A stretch of DNA of 64,000 bases from Paraphysoderma sedebokerense (GCA_025602915.1 JAHLJZ010000015.1:186001-250000), one strand, 5' to 3'. Shown: positions 46,791 through 61,300, counted from the first letter of the stretch. The notes: generated by a model from the letters alone, not told the origin. Numbers and translations are program-made.

Positions 46791-49778
46791 ATGAGATCTT
46801 CTACAGAATCTATTTCCATCGGTGTTGCCGTCGACGACGTCGTTGAAATTCCATTCGCCATTACTGAATCCGAATCCCTCGGATTTGACTTCCTTTGCCT
46901 TCCGGTATCCCGAAATCATGCTCAGTCTGCCGATCCTGATTTAAATGGCGACAATGAAGACGGTGAGGTGTCGGCTCAAGCAGAAAAGTTAGCGGAAGAT
47001 TGTAATGCTTTGACCGTTGGGTTCAACTGGAAACGGATAGAAAACGCTCAACAACCGTTTGCAAGGCAAACTCTTTGTATTGACTCCGATCGTAAGTTAT
47101 TTCTTCAGGGCCCATTCAATTTGACTTCTTTTTGTAATTTAATTTTTCAGGTTACATATAGTCAGATGATTCAATACTTATGTAAGCACGTTTGTTTATT
47201 TTTCATTTTGTTTAACCTTGATTCATTTTCAGAATATAGCAATAGACTGGTTGGCCGATTATCAACATTACATTCCGGCCGTTTGGATTCAAAAAATGCT
47301 GTTTTACGACTAGAAGCTGAATTGGTATATTTGCAAAAGATCTATTTACCCTACGAAAATCGTAGCATTACTGCAACTGATCAAAATGACTTTTACAGAG
47401 TTTAAAACGGGAAATTCAATGGACATCACACATTGGAGTCTCTTCTATCATGTTTGCGATTCCGAACGGGGCCCCTTCCTCTATAGCCAATTTCAGTCGG
47501 TTTATTTCGAGTGCTCTAGACATGGTTTCCTATTCACAGGTAAGGTCAAATCTTGAATCGAATGGACAGAAATGTGATTTCTGACCACTCGTGCTTGCTA
47601 GATCTGGCTGCAGTGTCCGTTGCTGTCGGAGGAAGAATTAGATTCCGAAGAGGCGGAGACCGATATGAATTGGAAAAAGTGGAACATTATCAGATCATTA
47701 TGTCAACCTCAGGCGAAATTGAGTCTTGGTTTGTAATTGATTTGATCCTACACAATTATCTTGATTGAATCCATTCATGCTAAATTTATGTCATTCTATC
47801 AGCCCTACAGCTCACTTCCAACCTGCCATCGGATGCTGTTCTTTCGAAATGGCTCGCAGAACCTATTGCCTGTGTCATCCTGCCGACTTCAATTTTTCTC
47901 ACGAACGCAAAAGGCTACCCAGTTCTCAGTAAGCGACATCAATCTTTCCTCCGAAAATTGTTTAAACGAGATCCATTCTTTATAGTTCAGCTCCCGCCGG
48001 GTACTTCACTTGAAACATCGAATTTGAACGGAAGTCATCACTTGGCTTATTTACGACATTTATATAAAAATCGACCTGAGCCTGACCTGATAGAAAAATT
48101 TGCAATGGGGTATCAAGATTATTTGCAAGCGCCGTTACAGGTATGTTCGTTTCTCCATAGTGCGATATGGTGATCGTTCATCTAAGCATTCTGTTGTAGC
48201 CATTGATGGATAATCTGGAAGCTCAAACATATGACGTCTTTATGAAAGATAACATTAAATATGAGTTGTACGAAAAAGTAGGTTTTGCTCCTCTGTTCGT
48301 TGTGTTTTGAAAATTTTAACAGAGGTATAAATTTAGGCCGTCTATAATGCTCTACTTGATCGAGTTCCAGCGGAATCTGGGATAGTGACGTAAGTTCGAT
48401 TGTACGACTGCCTTAGCGGATTAGTGCTAACTCCAATCTTCAGGGTCATACTAGTGGTCGGTGCCGGATCCAGAGGTCCCTTAGTAGAGTGCTGCTTGCG
48501 TGCCTCGGAAAAATCTAGAAGACGCATTAAATGTTATGCTGTCGAAAAGAACATTAATGCTGTAGTGAGGTAAGTAATGAGTTAACTTAAAATCTTAAAA
48601 TGACTCTCAGATATGGCGTTGACTTTTTCTGGCAGTCTTCGTGCTATTCAGGAAGCAAAATGGGGCAAGGCCGTTTCGGTTGTGTACGCTGACATGCGCC
48701 AGTGGACGGCGCCGGAGAAAGTGAGATAGATTCCTATTGGTTCTACATTTGAATATTTTGATAGGCTTTTTAACGGTTGTGACAATTGCAGGCTGATATT
48801 ATAGTATCCGAACTTTTGGGATCGTTTGGTACGCAGTATTTACTAGTTTTCACCCAACATTGCTAAATGCCTCTAACATTTATATTTCAGGTGATAACGA
48901 GCTCTCTCCGGAATGCTTAGATGGCGTTCAACGATTTTTGAAAAGTGAGTCTATTTAGATTTGCGACGCTTACAGTGTGTCTTAACCGTTTGGCCTTCCA
49001 GCGGATGGCATATCGATTCCACACTCCTACACATCATTCGTTGCTCCTTTGAGTTCTGTCAAGCTTCACAACGAGGCCTCGGCATTCAAGGATATAGAGC
49101 ACATGGAGACGCCTTATGTGGTCAAATTTCAGAATGTTCATGTAGTGGATGAGCCGAAGGAAGTCTGGAAGTTCGAACACCCTAATCCCCAAATTGTTGG
49201 AGGTTCGTCTTCTACCAGTGTTTTGTGCGCTATAACGTTTCATGCGTCTGTTAACCTTGCTTGTCCCCGATGAGCAGGTCCGCCAAATTCAAATTTGCAT
49301 AATGTTAGATATAGTCATACGTTCTACAAATCCTCAGTTGACGTCACATTACACGGAATGGCGGGATACTTTGAGTGCGTTTTATACAAAGACGTGCTAA
49401 TGTCTATTGTGCCAAAGACGCATTCCGAGAATATGACAAGCTGGTTTCCGATTTTCTTCCCGATTAAGGTAAAGTAACGTAATTTTGTATTAAATCTTTG
49501 GTCAGTCAAAGTTGGAGATATATGTTTGTCCGCCAATTACTCCATTTGACGGATAACCTTTTTAGGAGCCAATTCATGCTCCCCGTGGATCAACGATTCA
49601 CATACATATGTGGAGATTAACCGACACCAAAAAAGTTTGGTATGAATGGGCAATGGTCCCAGAATTGGAGGTAGTTGTAGCAAAGGAGTCAAGCGGCGAT
49701 CTTAGAGTAGAGAAAGAAGTAATGGCTAGCCAAGCTATTAGTAATGTAGGCGGACGCAGTTGGTGGGTAGGATTGTGA
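46791..49778 (+). CDS. PRMT5: PRMT5 (Skb1/Hsl7) type II protein arginine methyltransferase
   Basis: Forms symmetric dimethylarginine on Sm proteins, histones and signalling targets. At least 13 exons; the first are 46791-47091, 47233-47324, 47399-47539 and about 47602 onward; the stop is TGA 49776-49778. TIM-barrel region: [59 protein letters not shown] and [20 protein letters not shown]. Rossmann domain: [16 protein letters not shown] (motif I), IKCYAVEKN (post-I), [20 protein letters not shown] (the double-E loop, both Glu intact). Beta-barrel: [33 protein letters not shown]-type strand and C-terminal GRSWWVGL. All catalytic elements are present. Exon 1-2 junction was placed by homology, skipping an in-frame-stop segment at about 47150-47180. 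No WDR77 gene is nearby. Confidence 0.92.
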
Positions 49779-50336
49779 GAGAACTTAGATTTTAGGATGA
49801 TTGTGATCATGGTTATACTTTGTCATGAATCATTCTTTAATCTTTAGAGCTGCCCTTCGCGTATACATGGAAGCAGCAGACAATAAGAGGAGACATTAGC
49901 AAATATTGACGACGGAAAAGAGTAGTAATTAATGGCAATTCTTTTGGAACAAAATATATAACTCTGATAGTGACAATGCACACAGCAGGATGCAATTGAT
50001 TTTATATCTCTAAAGAGAAAGAAAAAAGAATTAACTTAATTGTCAAATGTGTCTCCTCCTGCCCGAAGCTCCCCGTGCTAAAATTCCATCTCCATTTCGT
50101 GTCCCTTTTATTTTCCTTTCATCTTTTCATTTATTTCATCCGTTCGCAGCAAATAAGCATCCTGCAATTCATTTAAAAACAGGAGCGAGGACAAAAAAGC
50201 AACATTTACACTGGGCTTCCGTTGCTTCGACTTTGCACGCTGCAGTTAGCTTAAACCATCTCCCCAACCAATCTTCCGCTGACTCCCCTGTTCGCGAAAA
50301 CACTTTTCGTAACCCACAAAAGATAGTAAAATTACG
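49779..50336 (+). promoter_or_regulatory. Intergenic region and pyrimidine-rich leader of the PKA gene
   Basis: 558 nt between PRMT5 and the PKA catalytic subunit. The right half (about 50045-50300) is pyrimidine-rich with a run like TTTTATTTTCCTTTCATCTT and probably holds the core promoter and 5' leader. An open frame at 50047-50340 overlaps the PKA start out of frame and has no motif. Confidence 0.4.
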
Positions 50337-51803
50337 ATGACTCTAATCGATAAACTCAAGAAAGTCGTCAATTCGCCCAGCGAAAAGTCAGCGTCTACAG
50401 AATTCACTCAACAACCTGCGGCTTCATCCCCCTCCACTCCATCTCCCATGTCAGTCGACTCGCCCCATTCCGCGACGCATATGCAAGTTGACACACCGAG
50501 ATCCAATTCTGTTGCCCCGGAGAAGTCTTCCATCTCTAGTGCCATTACAGCAGCTACAACTCTTCATGAAAGTGACCCCGTACAAGTACGTCGATCACGC
50601 AAGCACCGCCTTACAGATTTTCAGATAATGCAAACACTTGGTACTGGCTCTTTCGGAAGGGTGCACTTAGTAAGGTTAAAGTCGAATGGAAAGTATTTTG
50701 CAATGAAAGTTTTGAAGAAAGTAGAGGTTGTTAGGCATAAACAAGTAGAACATACTCTGAATGAGAAGAGCATCTTGGAACAAATTGAACATCCGTTTTT
50801 GGTCAATTTATTCTGTACATTTCAAGATTCGGGGAATTTGTATATGGTGATGGAATATATTTCAGGAGGAGAATTATTCAGTTATTTGAGAAGGTCACAG
50901 GTATGCTGCGTTTTCTTTTTTCCATTTTCGAAATTTCGTACTTCTTACTCAATTCATTCCGCAATATTCACCTTTTGCTCATCTCCCCTTCCCCTTCCAT
51001 TCCTTTGACATAAACCACTCCTCCTGTTTGCGTCTTTCTTCCTGCAACTTAAAAATTTACACAGCGTTTCAGCAACAACGTAGCCAAGTTTTACGCGGCT
51101 GAAGTAGTGCTTGCCTTCGAATACCTCCATAGTAAAGACGTGATATACAGAGATCTCAAACCCGAGAACCTCTTGATTGACTCGACCGGTCACATAAAGA
51201 TTACAGATTTTGGGTTCGCCAAACATGTACCGGATGTGACTTGGACATTATGTGGTACTCCTGACTATTTGGCTCCAGAAATTATCCAATCGAAAGGATA
51301 CGGTAAGGCTGTAGATTGGTATGCACTTGGGGTGTTGATTTTTGAAATGTTGGCAGGTTATCCACCATTCTACGATGTACGTTGTCTTCCGCAATTCGTT
51401 TATCTTGAAGTCTTATTTTATTAACTTTAGCATTCTCTTATTTTGACTCATTTACACTTAATAGGAAGACCATGTTAAAATGTACGAAAAAATTCTTCAA
51501 GGCAAAATCAAATGGCCATCTCATTTCGACCCAGCCGCCAAAGATCTGTTGAAACGGTTGTTAACGAGCGATTTATCAAAGCGGTATGGTAACCTCAAAG
51601 CAGGTTCCAAAGATATCAAGAACCATAAATGGTTTGCCGGTGTAGATTGGAACAAAGCCTTGAAGCTGCAAATTCCACCACCTTATATTCCTCCTGTAAA
51701 GGGTGAAGGCGATACCAGTAACTTTGACAGCTACCCGGAAGAAACCGAACCGTATGGAAAGGTCGTACATGATCCGTATGCGGAATTATTTAAGTCGTTT
51801 TAA
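50337..51803 (+). CDS. cAMP-dependent protein kinase (PKA) catalytic subunit (404 aa)
   Basis: AGC-family Ser/Thr kinase, effector of cAMP signalling. Exons 50337-50900, 51065-51376 and 51465-51803 join to 1215 nt. A ~85-residue Ser/Pro-rich N-terminal extension precedes the kinase: glycine loop [12 protein letters not shown], catalytic Lys in YFAMKVLKK, alpha-C Glu in [14 protein letters not shown], hinge [19 protein letters not shown], catalytic loop [15 protein letters not shown] in [11 protein letters not shown], activation loop [15 protein letters not shown] with the phosphorylatable Thr, and KSKWP-type C-lobe segments ([20 protein letters not shown]). The tail ends [10 protein letters not shown], the PKA hydrophobic motif that terminates in F-x-x-F. 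All catalytic residues are intact. Convergent with the myosin gene. Confidence 0.95.
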
Positions 51804-52348
51804 AGAGAATGGTTATAGACTTTACGGGCCCACGTAATAGACAGTTGTGCGAACATAATAATTAGAAAAATTCTTCTTTACATCGCATTTTACTATTTTT
51901 ATTGATTTTAGATGGATGGATTCATTCACTTTTTCCGTTCTTTCACGTTATTGTAAATTTTCTAGGTTATTTCCCATGTTGGTATGCATGAAAAGCGGGA
52001 AATTCCAGTTGGACGCGTTACAGGAATTTTGAAACTTTTGAAAGGATTCTGAAGCCTATACCGTTCTTGGATTTACTTTTATCTGAGCCCGCTTCCCTTC
52101 TAATATGTAAAAATGTTGTTACTAATGTGTATTTTGTAAATTTCTTTAATATATAATTTTGACTTGCATCATTTTGTTCAATCCTGCTCAGTTAGTCTGA
52201 AAACCCACAAAATCTATTATATTCACAAAGATTATTTTCAAAGAAGAATTGATTTACATTATAAAGCATTCATAATAATGAATCTAATAGTCATATAAGA
52301 ATACAAAAAGAATGGAGGATGCAACTAGCTAAACTCATCGAAAATGGT
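51804..52348. other. Convergent intergenic region (PKA / myosin)
   Basis: 545 nt of AT-rich 3'-flanking sequence between two convergent genes. No supported exon or RNA gene. AATATATAATTTTG-like and AATAAT runs may serve as polyadenylation signals for the two transcripts. Confidence 0.4.
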
Positions 52349-55300
52349 TTACGCCCAAGCCGCCCTGTTCGGATTAACGATCTTCTTATTCTTGCTTTTC
52401 TCTTTTTGATAATTATCCAAATATTTTTGAAACCTAGCAGAATAAAGATGTTAGGAAATAATCTTTAAAAAAATGTAAACAATACTGAGAGAAGACGTAC
52501 AAATCTTGCAATAAAAATCCTTGGTCGGTTGTTAACTTAATGACACGTTTTTTCATCATGTCACCAGTTCGAATAATGAATTCACCGTTTTCAATATGAA
52601 AGCTGATCACCTCATCAAACCCAACATTCATGATTGATTCCTATTAAAAGAACGATTTCAGTACATTAGTTAACTGCCGTGAATGGTAGATAGGCATGAA
52701 ACTAAATAGAAATATACCCTTGTTTTAGAGTTCGTAATAATAAACTCTTTAGGCATGATATACAATATGCCGCCATCAGTGAAGCGGGTATCGTTAGATC
52801 CCTGAATAGACAGGTATGATGATTAGTTGCGGAGTCGTAAATCTCAAATCAATGAAATCAGTGTTACCTTGATGATAAACATAATAGCACCGAACAAGTC
52901 CCATTTGCGCAGTTCCTTCAGTATTTCTGCCTTCGCCATAATTGGTGTTAAGTTCGTCAGGGTTTTTTGGATAGCTTCTACTCCGGTTTCCCATTCCGGT
53001 TTGCTCACAATTTTCTCTACAACAGGTGGTACATAGCTAACGATCGATTCCTTCTTGTATCCTAAAGGATGCGCTATGGTCTGTAATGCAACGAGTTTGA
53101 ATAGCGTATCACGGTTTCCTTTGCCTAGATCGGCAGGGGTAAACATGTTTCCATTCAAAAATTCTCGACGAGCCTATATGGAAGCATTAGTGAATAATCA
53201 CATGCATGGGGAAATCATGTGAGATATTACCTGATGGTAAACCAATTCGAATGCCATCGGAGACAATTGTTCCAATGGCAGAAGCCAGTAGAGTCTTTCA
53301 TATCTCACTGAATATCCTTTGTCTCTTTCAACATGATTAGCAATAAGTCCGGCCGATACGGCCGTGGTGTCAGCCAAGCCCCGAATATCAAGCAGTCGAT
53401 CAGTTGGAAGGACCGGAATCATAGCTGTAAGGAAATTACTCTTAGATTATGGTTTATGCGCGTCAAATAAAAGAGTCGGTAAACTTACGTAGATTAGGCT
53501 TTAGAACGACGAGCAAGGCAAATTCAGGAGAATCGTCAACGTGAAACTTTTCACGAAGACGCCTGGTCAATTCTTTGGAAGTGGTGAATGAATCAATCAA
53601 AAATGCCTTGAACGAGTTGTCCGGGAAGTAAACTTTGAATGACAACGGAGCCCCGCACTTTTTCAATTGTTAATCATATGGACAATGATATTATAATGGC
53701 ATGAATTGATTACCTCGATAGAAAATAATTCTTCTTCACTCGGACCAAGAACGCGCATTGGAGCGCCCTTCATCCTATATAGACGATTTTCACAGTCTGC
53801 AGCAATTGGAGCAAATTCCCTTTCGGGAACGTTACTAGTGCTCAGACAATATGCGAAAACATAAGGCTCCAAGGTCGTGCTAGGAGGGAAGAAGGTGCAA
53901 AACAGCGCCAGCAGGTCCCAACCGCGCTTACAACTTTCACTAAATGAATGTAATATAAGTTACATAAGCTCCAACAATGAAATATGAAGCAAACACTTAC
54001 GCTTTGACACTTCTATTATTCGTTATCTGCTTCATCACCTGACAGTATAATTCATCCCGCACTTTCTCGTTTGTCATACCCATTTGAATTAAATAGGAAG
54101 CACATTGATGTCGACTTTTTTTCGTTGGCAAATCACCCATATACATCATGATATGTTGGAAGAAATCAAGAACTGTCTTTTGCAATATAGGGTCCAAAAT
54201 ATACTTATGCAACGGAGCTTTGATCGGAGTCTATTGAAAAGTAGAGTGAGTCTTTGAAAGAAGCCGAGAAAGGAAATAAGCAATAACTCACGTCAGTATA
54301 TTTTACTTTGACCACCAAATCCTTCCAACCCCACTCAGCCTCGTTCTTTTTAGTCCCGCCAAATAAAGTGGCAGCTTTCTTGCTGTCAGAATTAAAATAC
54401 AGCTTTGCGTATTCTAACAACGTATACTTTGCGATGTTCTCGGGAGTATTAACAAAGGTTTTTTGGCTGGGGTCTACCGGAGCATTATACAGTCGAAGAA
54501 CATCGTTGGTCAAGCCGCTTTGAGATGCAGACCGCTTGAGTCCCGTCGGCTTAGCCAGGTCAGTGTTAGATGCCATTGGTGACGATATTTTCAAATTATC
54601 GCGCGAAGCCAAGGCTGAGCCAGATTTCAAACCAGATTTGTTCAGACCTAGTTGGGAACCAGGAGGCGATAATGCCTGACGAGATCCTTTGGCAGACAAA
54701 GAGGATGAATGATTAAGCGAAGTAGCGGAATTCCCGACTGGGCTTCTCGGCATCGGCACATCTAACACATCTCCGCCGTTCTTTATTGTCTCTTCTTCTA
54801 CTCGAATAGCCTGTTCGTGGTCAACAGTGAAACGTTCAAAATCCCTGGCTGTTTGCCGAAGTGCCGGCGGTATGATGACATTTCCATCATTATCAAACTG
54901 CGGTGGATCAATTAATGGCTCAGCGTATTCTCGAGGGAACCAAGCGTAGTTTCCATCTACACCGCCATATAACCACAAATTATCACTGTCGCGCTCAAAT
55001 ACACTGATTAATTTGTGTCTCTTGAACGAAAATTTCGGATCGTCGTTTGAAACGTAATCAGCGAATGTTACGGCCATTTTCGACTGCGAACGTAATGAGG
55101 CCTCAAAGTGTCTTATTGACTGACTAACGGAATTTCCTGGGCCACCGAATACATATTCTTCGTCGTCAATGATTAAGCCAATACTGTGATCATCGCTTGT
55201 TCGAATAATCAGATTGTCAAATTTGCACGACATCAGGATTTTCTTCGTTATAAAAATTATTTCAACATGTGTTAGCAACAGAGAAAGAGATAATAATCCG

Positions 55301-58300
55301 AAGAAAGTTCTCGGTGTACCTTGTGTGACGAAGTAGAATCAACTACATGAACTCCTTTCTTGTCAACGGCCAGTTGCAACAATTCTGCGGGAAACGTCTT
55401 TTGCTAATGAAAAGATTTCATGATTAACGACTCTACAAACAGCACCAGAGGTGAAAAACTCCGTTCAAGAGTAGCCTACCTTTACAGTAAAGAACTTGGC
55501 AAAGTATAGAGGCCAATCTTGGGCAACCTTAATCAATTCCATCCTGTTACCTTGTGCAACGTATTCTGATGCTTGACGCCTAGCATCCATCGTTATGGAC
55601 GAGCGGTTCGCTTGAAGTGCTCGGACAAGCTGTATAAGCCGAGTGAACTTAGTAAATTGTAAAAATCACCAACCGGAGATGAAAGATATAAACCTGCTTG
55701 TACGTCAAGTCCAAGTCTGTGGGGTCGTCGAATTTTTCATCCGGACTAACAAATGCTCGACGAACATAAAATTGCCATGGGAAAGGAATTGAACTTTTTG
55801 GGGCTACTGGAGAGGCAGATGGCAATATCGGTACACCACCAGGTGGAGGGGGCGCCGCTAGTGGCGGTCTCATAGGTCTCCCCATGTTTTGAGCTCCTTG
55901 CTGAAAAGTTCCAAATTGCCCTAGTAAATTGCCAAACATTTAGCTCTACACTTCATCTTTATCCACAAAAGTGAATTACCTTGTCCATTTGGTTGACCGA
56001 AGGGTATTTGCTGCTGCATTGGCATCCCCATTTGAGGTTGACTTTGAAGAACATAGTTTTGCTGACCTTGAGGTCGCATGTTGGGTTGTTGCTGTTGCAT
56101 CATTTGAGGTCTCATGCCACCAAGATTGCGAACTGATCCCATAATATTCTGTTGAGATCCATGCATGGCCCCCATGATATTTTGTTGAGAGCCTGGTACA
56201 GATCCCATAAGGTTTTGTTGCGATCCAGGAACTGATCCCATGAGAGTTTGTTGCGATCCAGGAATTGATCCCATAAGAGTTTGCTGAGATCCTTGTACCG
56301 ATCCCATGAAAATACTTTGTTGGGACCCTGGAACGGAGCCCATTAAAATACTTTGCTGCGATCCTTGCATCTGTTGATATTGCATCGGCCGCTGTGACTG
56401 AGTACCGTAACCCATTTGCATTACCGGTCGTTGACCGCCGTTTTGCAGCATCGGTACACTGTTATTATCGACCATGCCTTCCATCCCAGCTGGTCGAATG
56501 AAGTTTCTCATTGTTCCCTGGCCCTGATCTGCTGCGCCTTGCATGAGATTAAATGGTCGAGCATTGCCCATTCCTGGGACCATCCCAATATTTTGCATGC
56601 CATTGTGCATCATCGGTTGTTGCATCATACCCCTAGTTGTCCCCATTTGATTTGGAAGTCCGTTCATTGCGCCATTCAAGATCGGTTGGCTCATCATACG
56701 AATATTATTGTCGTTCGGCGGGTGGATGGCACCGTTGCGCATGGATGCTGGCTGGTGTTGTGAATTATTGAGCAAATATGGGTCACTTTGGTAGTTGGAT
56801 TGCATCTGTTGCGTCGAACGGATACTTCCCAAGGCATTTTCTGAAACAGCTCGACGACTAAGCTCTTGAGATGCATTAAGTGAACTATGTGATCCAATAG
56901 TATCAGCATGACCTACAGATTCTACTCCTGTGCCAGAGACAGTGGAGCGCACTGAATTGGTTGCTGATATCGCGGATTGACCGAAATAATCACGAATTAA
57001 ACAGAATTCCCTATGGGCGACGATGTCGAGGATGTAGTCATGCCCGGTCAAGATAATTTCTTGGAAACGATAAATTAGTTTCAATAAAAAAAAATCAAGC
57101 CTTGAATAAGGTGTCGCTAACCTTCATTGCCAAGTTCCAGACTTAATGTGAATACATTCAAGTTTTTAACTTGCAATCCTTTAGCTTGAATGACAGTTTT
57201 CAAAACTTCATTGCAAGTCGTAGCGGGATCAACCTCTACATCAACGCTCGTGTTATCAGAGAAAGCAATATTCAAGATCAATGGGATTTTGTTCTATTAA
57301 ACGCAATGTTTGTAAGTAATGCACTGAGAGGACATGGTGAAGGAAGTGGACTAACCTCTATCGCGAAAACCTCCAATGTGGTGATACCTCTCTGTCTAAA
57401 CGGCTTGTCCATGAAACGATTGAAGTTTCGAAGTATGAAATCACCGATATCAGGTGCACAATTGGTCATTACATAATTGCTAAGTCCCCTAAAAAACTTT
57501 GAGTTTGGGGCGAACCCGCATGATAGGAACGAGACGAGTTTCCAAGTCCGATCTGCAATCGCACTAAATATAACCCCTTTGAGTAAGTCTTAATTGATTT
57601 GCGGGAGAAATAAAGCTAAAACTTACTTATCCTTGACACCGACGGTGTTGCGGAAGAGCTGGCAGTAAACTTCATCAATTAAAGGTGGGAAAGCAGACAT
57701 GCGACGCCACAGGTGAAGAGTAACAAGTGCCGAGACCGCTAGACTAGAGTCTTCGTGGGTGTACTTTCGTATAACTAATAAAACGAGTACGTAGATGAGA
57801 ATCAAGCTGCATATGGAAAATGAAAATGTGCTATTTACCTTTAAATAAGTCACATCCTATCGCTGATAAATCCTCCGGTAGGGCTAATAACGACTCTTTT
57901 AGAGCTTTCTGTAAAAATTCTGTTAGTTAGCAATATGTATCAAACATACAATCGTTTATTAAGCACAACCTTCGAATACTTGAGGGGAACGTTCTCTCTG
58001 AAATAGATTTGCGCCAATTTCGCCAACGTGATGTTGTCGTCTGGACTTGAATGGCCTTCCTTACTTGGCCTACGTGCAACAAACCAAGTCAGTTTCACCT
58101 AGTGCGATTGCAATAATAAAGTCGAATAAACCTTGGCAGCGTTTCTGCTTCTTGTTCTTCATTCAACGGCCAGAACGCCTCCGTTCTAACAGGCTCAAAA
58201 AGTACTACCTGGGTGTCAACGATTCTAGTTAAATCATCTGGGTAACGATAGATTTTCGCTCCCGCTAATAGTACAGTATTTAGGCTAGCTTGAGTTCCTC

Positions 58301-61300
58301 TTCGTGATGCTACAGCAGATTCTGCTTGCGATGCATTTGAATGATGCCGGTTAGACAATCGGCGAGCTCGATCGTCGGATGTCTTTTCCAGATATTTGAG
58401 TAACTCTTCTTGCCGACGGCGTTCCTCAGGATCTAATCCTTCAAACGGATCATCCATTTCATCAAGAATCATCAATGACTTCACTAATTTTCTTGACTCT
58501 ATTGAACGTACGGTGTCCGCCGACTCTCTTCTTGACGATAATGCGTTGTTGGAAGCATGCGGCGATGAAATATTACTTTCGGATTGATGACCAGGAGGTT
58601 GAGGCGGAGCTTTCCTTGGTTGAGTTGGTTTGGCGAAAGCGGCACTCTTCCCTAATTCCGAAGCAAGTTTCTTTACCGCTGACGGTTCTTCACTCTGTGT
58701 CAAGTTTTCAGATGATTGCGTTTGGGACGATGGGTTATCGACATGCAGATTGTTTAATGAGTTGCTGATGCTAGCGACGCCACCGGGAACACCTGGTAAC
58801 GATTTCTTGGGTACCGGCCTCGATGGTGATTCAGCGGCTTTCCTTTGAGACAGATCCTGTGACATCTTCCTGACTGACCCAGCCACTTTTGACCCCGATT
58901 CAGCTTGGTCACCTAATAATGAGTTGGACGATGATTGGGCGGAAGAATTCTTGGGGGGTAAACCTGGAAGCCCCCGTCTTGGTGCGTCACTAATTCTCGG
59001 TTTTTTGAAACCGTCACTGGTTGCCAAGGGGTCATCACTATTCTGATCATTCCTTTCCGCGGCTTCTCTAGCAGCTTCTTCTTCTTTGCGCCTTCTAGCT
59101 TCTTCTTCGACCACTCGTCGAGCTTCTTCAACTCGTCTTCTCTGTTCTTCGGCTGCCTTTTTTTCCGCTTCAATTTTCGCTTTCTTAACTGCTTCGCGAT
59201 ATTCGGCTATCTTTTGTTTCCATTCTCTTCGAGCACGGACACCTCGCCAGACTAGAAAATAAACAGTCAGAAGGGTAATATGAACGTTGGAAAATTTGAA
59301 CTTACCGGACTGCAACTTTATAACACTAAGTTTGAACCGCTTCATGCGTTTATACTCGAGATGCGTACGTATAACTTAGAAAATGTGGAGTGGTTAGTAC
59401 TGGTGTGCATATAAATCAAGTCGTGAATGAAATGATTATAATCACTTACTCTGCTGACACTTAATATATCTTTTCCTGTCCCTCAGGTATCTTCTCCTCA
59501 CTACAGCCATAGCCATGAATTTTTCGATTCTCTTGACATACATATGCATCACCCGCGTTCTCAGTTCTTCCAATAAGCTTTCTATAGCCTCCTTCATCAA
59601 CACTTTATTCTTTCCAAGGAAATATTGATCCTTGGGTACTTCTGCCATTTCCAATATGGCTAAGGTCATCGCTTTCTGATCAGGTGTACTTGGACCCTTG
59701 TATATTAATCGGTATCGTTTCCAAAACTCGTCGTAGCTGATGCGAATCGAAAAACCGAGCCGGCGGATTTTAATAGTTTCGAGCATACCACAATAGCGAA
59801 GTTGAGACATTACAAGGGAGCGATCGAGGACTTGTGGTTCCTTCTTCGTGTTAGGTTTGATGCATCGAATAAAGAAGGGATTACAGGATGTGAGGGTGCT
59901 TATAAGATCATTGAGAGACGACTAATAAAAAAGTTAGAGAAATTGATCAATACCGCGCTTATCATCTGATAAATAAACATACATGGAATTGTAACGCCAA
60001 AGTCTGGGATTTCGCACTATTTTTATTTTGCGGTTTTAAAGTGCCAGAATTTGAAGTCGAAGGACCTGCTATCATTGGGGCCATCTTCGAAACAATGCTT
60101 CCGCTACTTCTTGCCCGTACTGATACTTTTGGACTGTCGACAACTTCAGGAGTTGAAGCGCCAGGAGTGCTTTCTGTAGATTCATCTTTAGCAAACAGCA
60201 TTGCCACGAATCTGTTGGTACTAGCAGCCAGTACATCGTGAATATCTGGTCGAAGAGTGTCGCGATTTTTATCCAAGAACCCAGCCACTTGATATGTAAC
60301 CTACACAAAGATTAGTTTCATTGCAACGTCTAATTTTCTTATTTTAACTGCACTTACTTCTCCGGCATAATGAGTAATCCCGAATTGGGCCAGTTGCTGC
60401 TTGGGTTTAACATAATACGAATGTGTACCATACTGTTGGTGGAATTTGGTCAGTAAACTCTGATCTGTTCCCTTCGGGAAATTACTCTCTTCGTCGACTA
60501 GGTACAACAATCCAACAGGTTTCTTCGAAACGAGATCAATGCACGGTTGATTATCTTGAAATTTAATGTCTGACCATGTAAGCCCTTCTCGTGCGTATTC
60601 ATCTTGTTCGATTTTGAAGATGTATTGGTTAAAGAAGAACTGAAGCCGTTCGTTGGCGTAATTGATACAAAACTGTTCGAAACTGTTGACCTACAAAGCA
60701 ATGCTTTAATGAAAGTCCTTCGATTAATCTCTTCATCGTATGAGAAATTATGTACCTTGAAATCTTCGAAACCGAAAATATCCAGAATCCCCACGAAAAC
60801 CATATCTGCGAGAGTGGAACAAGTCACGGAATTTATCTGACCAACTATCCAGTCAAACATTCTACTATACAGAGCTTTTGCCATAGCATCTCTAGAATCG
60901 GAGGCTTGCAATACGGAAAGTGGCGTTACGAAAGTTTCTCCTCGAGTAATTGTAGTTCTGGTTACAAGCGCCGCTTTCAATTTTTCGAATTCTAATCCAA
61001 GGATATTCGATGCAAATTGAACCACTGAGATCAAAATATCAGAATGCATAAGATACTCAATCAAAATAACTCCGACCACAATCCAAAATCAAGGAACGTA
61101 CGAATTTCTTCCTCGAACTCTGATCCTTCAACTTCATGAGCTTTCTGATCCTGTTTGGCTTGAAAAGTGATATTTCCAACATGCAGCACAGAAGCTACTA
61201 CTCTGAATATATCGACTATATAATCCCCGAATTGTAATACCCGCAGAGCGTCACATAAGCACTTAAAATCTGCAACATCATCGATGGACGCTATTTGGAG

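Noticed and set aside
47150-47180. A possible small extra exon in PRMT5 bounded by TTTTTCAG and GTAAGC
   Set aside because: Including it creates an in-frame stop in every phase; direct joining of 47091 to 47233 restores the conserved PRMT5 segment.
56416-56763. A 115-codon plus frame opposite the myosin gene
   Set aside because: Antisense shadow of the low-complexity Q/M-rich insert, produced by its biased codon composition.
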